Of a DNA stretch of 7,290 nucleotides, positions 5,854 to 7,290 are shown piece after piece. Position 1 is the stretch's first letter. Every line of letters begins with the position of its first letter. Source of the DNA: an uncultured Flavobacterium sp. (GTDB lineage: Bacteria; Bacteroidota; Bacteroidia; Flavobacteriales; Flavobacteriaceae); NCBI GenBank assembly GCA_945957245.1, contig CAMFLD010000132.1:1-7290 (forward strand), written 5' to 3'. Both the position numbers and the translations under genes were made by a program. The notes beneath the pieces were generated by a model, which searched no databases, was not told the DNA's origin, and saw only the letters and a program-made list of their open reading frames with translations.

Positions 5854-6969
5854 ATGCGAAACTTATTTTTATCACTGGTTTTATTTTCTGGCCTTGCTAA
5901 TGCACAGGAAGAATATTATCTGGAAGGTAAGATTAATAAGGCTTCCATTTTTATGACGATCGATGTTTATGGGTCGGATGCTGATAATGTACAAGCCACC
6001 TATTTTTACAAGAGTTCGTTGAAAGATATTCAATTAGAAGGCAATCAAAATAAAACGTCTTTTAATCTGGTGTTTAAGGATTATAGTACCAATGTGGAAA
6101 AGCCATTTGAAAAATTTGAACTTACTAAATCAAAAGATAATAGTTTTAAAGGGTTCTGGATTAATAAAAACGGTAAGAAATTCCCGGTCAGCCTGAAACC
6201 AATAAATTTTTCAAAATACGCTAAGGCAAGTATTGAAATCCAAAACAAAATGGATGCTGTCAAATTAAGTCTTCTTGAATTCAAACAGGATTCAGTTTCA
6301 GTTTATAAAGGAAAACAGTTTACCTGGTTTTCTGAAAAGCATTGTGAATCGCCATTCTTTAGGCTTGGAGGTAATTTCCCGGATAAAAATAAATCGGTAG
6401 TGAATCCTGTTTTGCAAAAAATTCACCTTGAAAACACACTTAACCAGTTGGACTGCTCTTCAAGATACAGTTACAGCGAAGGGAAAAACATCGAATACAC
6501 TATTGGAATCCATTATTTGAATGCAAATCTTCTGGGATTTCAGGTATTCAGTTCCTGGGATTGTGGTGGAGCTCATCCTGATTTTGGAGGTAAAGGCTAT
6601 TTATTTGACCTTAATAACGGGAAAGAATATCAATTAGATCAAATCATTGCCTTTGATAAAAGTGTGACTACCGAAGCACAGAGCAGTTTCGAACTTTATG
6701 CTGCATATCGCACCAATTTTTTTGCACCAAAACTTTATGCCTTAATTGACCAAAATGAACATTTCCAAAAGCCAAAAGATGATGCAGAAGACTGTGATTA
6801 TACCGATTTGGAAATCTGGGACTTTCCATCTTGGAATTTTACCGAAAAAGGCATAGAATTTACGCCCATATTTGCCCGTTACATGCGTGCATGCGAGACT
6901 TCATTCCTGGTGACATTTAAACAGCTCGAACCCTATAGAAATAGTAGTTTTCCTTATGAATTAAGGTAG
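5854..6969 (+). CDS. Exported protein with DUF3298-like C-terminal region
   Basis: The protein has 371 residues. MRNLFLSLVLFSGLANA is a clear signal peptide with an ANA cleavage site before Q18. Residues about 20-117 look beta-rich with recurring Gly and aromatic residues (YYLEGKINKASIFM, FKGFWINKNGKKFPVSL), a pattern I associate with exported Bacteroidetes proteins. The C-terminal half (about 150-360) resembles the DUF3298/RsiV-like fold: CGGAHPDFGG at 237-246 followed by YLFDLNNGKEYQLDQII is the characteristic segment. Members of that group are extracytoplasmic and include a lysozyme-binding anti-sigma factor and deacetylase-linked domains, but most have no known function. The mature chain has five cysteines (164, 201, 237, 314, 347), so disulfides are possible. 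It lies two bases after the serine hydrolase gene and is surely co-transcribed with it, suggesting a joint envelope role. The DUF3298 assignment is from motif memory. Confidence 0.8.
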   Translation: MRNLFLSLVLFSGLANAQEEYYLEGKINKASIFMTIDVYGSDADNVQATYFYKSSLKDIQLEGNQNKTSFNLVFKDYSTNVEKPFEKFELTKSKDNSFKGFWINKNGKKFPVSLKPINFSKYAKASIEIQNKMDAVKLSLLEFKQDSVSVYKGKQFTWFSEKHCESPFFRLGGNFPDKNKSVVNPVLQKIHLENTLNQLDCSSRYSYSEGKNIEYTIGIHYLNANLLGFQVFSSWDCGGAHPDFGGKGYLFDLNNGKEYQLDQIIAFDKSVTTEAQSSFELYAAYRTNFFAPKLYALIDQNEHFQKPKDDAEDCDYTDLEIWDFPSWNFTEKGIEFTPIFARYMRACETSFLVTFKQLEPYRNSSFPYELR

Positions 6970-7072
6970 TTTTCTGTTATTTTTTAGGTTGACAATGGGT
7001 AAACATAGCCTTGGTCCGTTTTTTTGAGCCGAAATAATTAGTAATTTTAAGAAATCAAAAATGCTATGAATT

Positions 7073-7290
7073 TTGGAAACACTAAAAACCATTCTTTACT
7101 TTTCTATTTTCAGTTATCCGCTGAAGATTGAAGAAATCCATAGTTACACCAACTATGCTTCAATAGAAGATACCGAAAAGGAGCTGAATCATTTGATTGA
7201 GGAAAAAATCCTTCGGAAAGTGGATGATTTTTATGTCTATGGAAGCGATTTGGATTCGGTCATAAAAAGACTTCGTGGGAATATGTATGC
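7073..7290 (+). CDS. N-terminal part of an uncharacterised protein, possibly nucleotidyltransferase-type
   Basis: An open frame of 72 codons runs off the right edge. It begins at a TTG (read as METLKTILYFSIFSYPLK), since a stop lies just two codons upstream and the next in-frame ATG is at codon 71. The predicted structure is a helix-rich, winged-helix-like unit: LKTILYFSIFSYPL, a helix through EEIHSYTNYASIEDTEKELNH (in part), then LIEEKILRKVDDFYVYG, which looks like a helix followed by a beta hairpin. The phrase YFSIFSYPL and the ending VIKRLRGNMY remind me of the N-terminal domain of a family that carries a nucleotidyltransferase further on, but this part alone cannot prove it. The 103 bp before it hold a T-run (7019-7025) without a stem and no convincing promoter. 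It follows the DUF3298-like gene on the same strand. Confidence 0.6.
   Translation, partial: METLKTILYFSIFSYPLKIEEIHSYTNYASIEDTEKELNHLIEEKILRKVDDFYVYGSDLDSVIKRLRGNMY

Noticed and set aside
7011..7030. T-run at 7019-7025 as terminator of the DUF3298-like gene
   Set aside because: I could not find a stable stem directly before the T-run, so an intrinsic terminator is not supported.

Overview
The window looks like chromosomal DNA of a flavobacterium (family Flavobacteriaceae, probably Flavobacterium or a close relative). The evidence is low-to-moderate GC, AT-rich intergenic DNA, no clear Shine-Dalgarno sequences, Bacteroidetes-type promoter elements (TTG / TAnnTTTG), a Bacteroidetes-style DNA polymerase I, and small exported proteins of kinds common in that group. 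The genus is inferred from overall character only; no database search was possible.

Left part (1-1215): two short XRE/Cro-type helix-turn-helix regulators lie one behind the other on the minus strand, the second cut by the window edge. A 144-bp AT-rich divergent intergenic region separates them from a plus-strand gene for a 127-residue soluble protein of unknown function. This intergenic region holds two 23-bp inverted repeats with the same consensus (TAATGWAA-N7-TTWCATTW) and candidate flavobacterial promoter elements facing both ways. It reads as a small regulator/target switch. Between the unknown gene and polA are 195 bp without a gene, containing two weak hairpins and a perfect 16-bp palindrome just upstream of polA.

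Centre (1216-4470): polA encodes a complete three-domain DNA polymerase I with intact 5'-nuclease, 3'-5' proofreading and polymerase active sites. It also has a linker segment QFDLF that resembles a sliding-clamp-binding motif. Three bases after its stop is a gene for a small multi-pass membrane protein of unknown function, probably co-transcribed.

Right part (4541-7290): an exported serine hydrolase of the class C beta-lactamase/PBP-like family is followed after two bases by an exported protein with a DUF3298-like C-terminal region, so the two are almost certainly co-transcribed and act in the periplasm or cell envelope. The last gene runs off the window. It seems to start at TTG and resembles the N-terminal region of helical/nucleotidyltransferase-type proteins, which is only a weak recognition.

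I see no tRNA, rRNA, CRISPR array, insertion sequence or recognisable defence system. Most of the window is ordinary core genome. The parts worth a second look are the paired operators in the divergent regulator region, the palindrome in front of polA and the possible clamp-binding motif in PolA.
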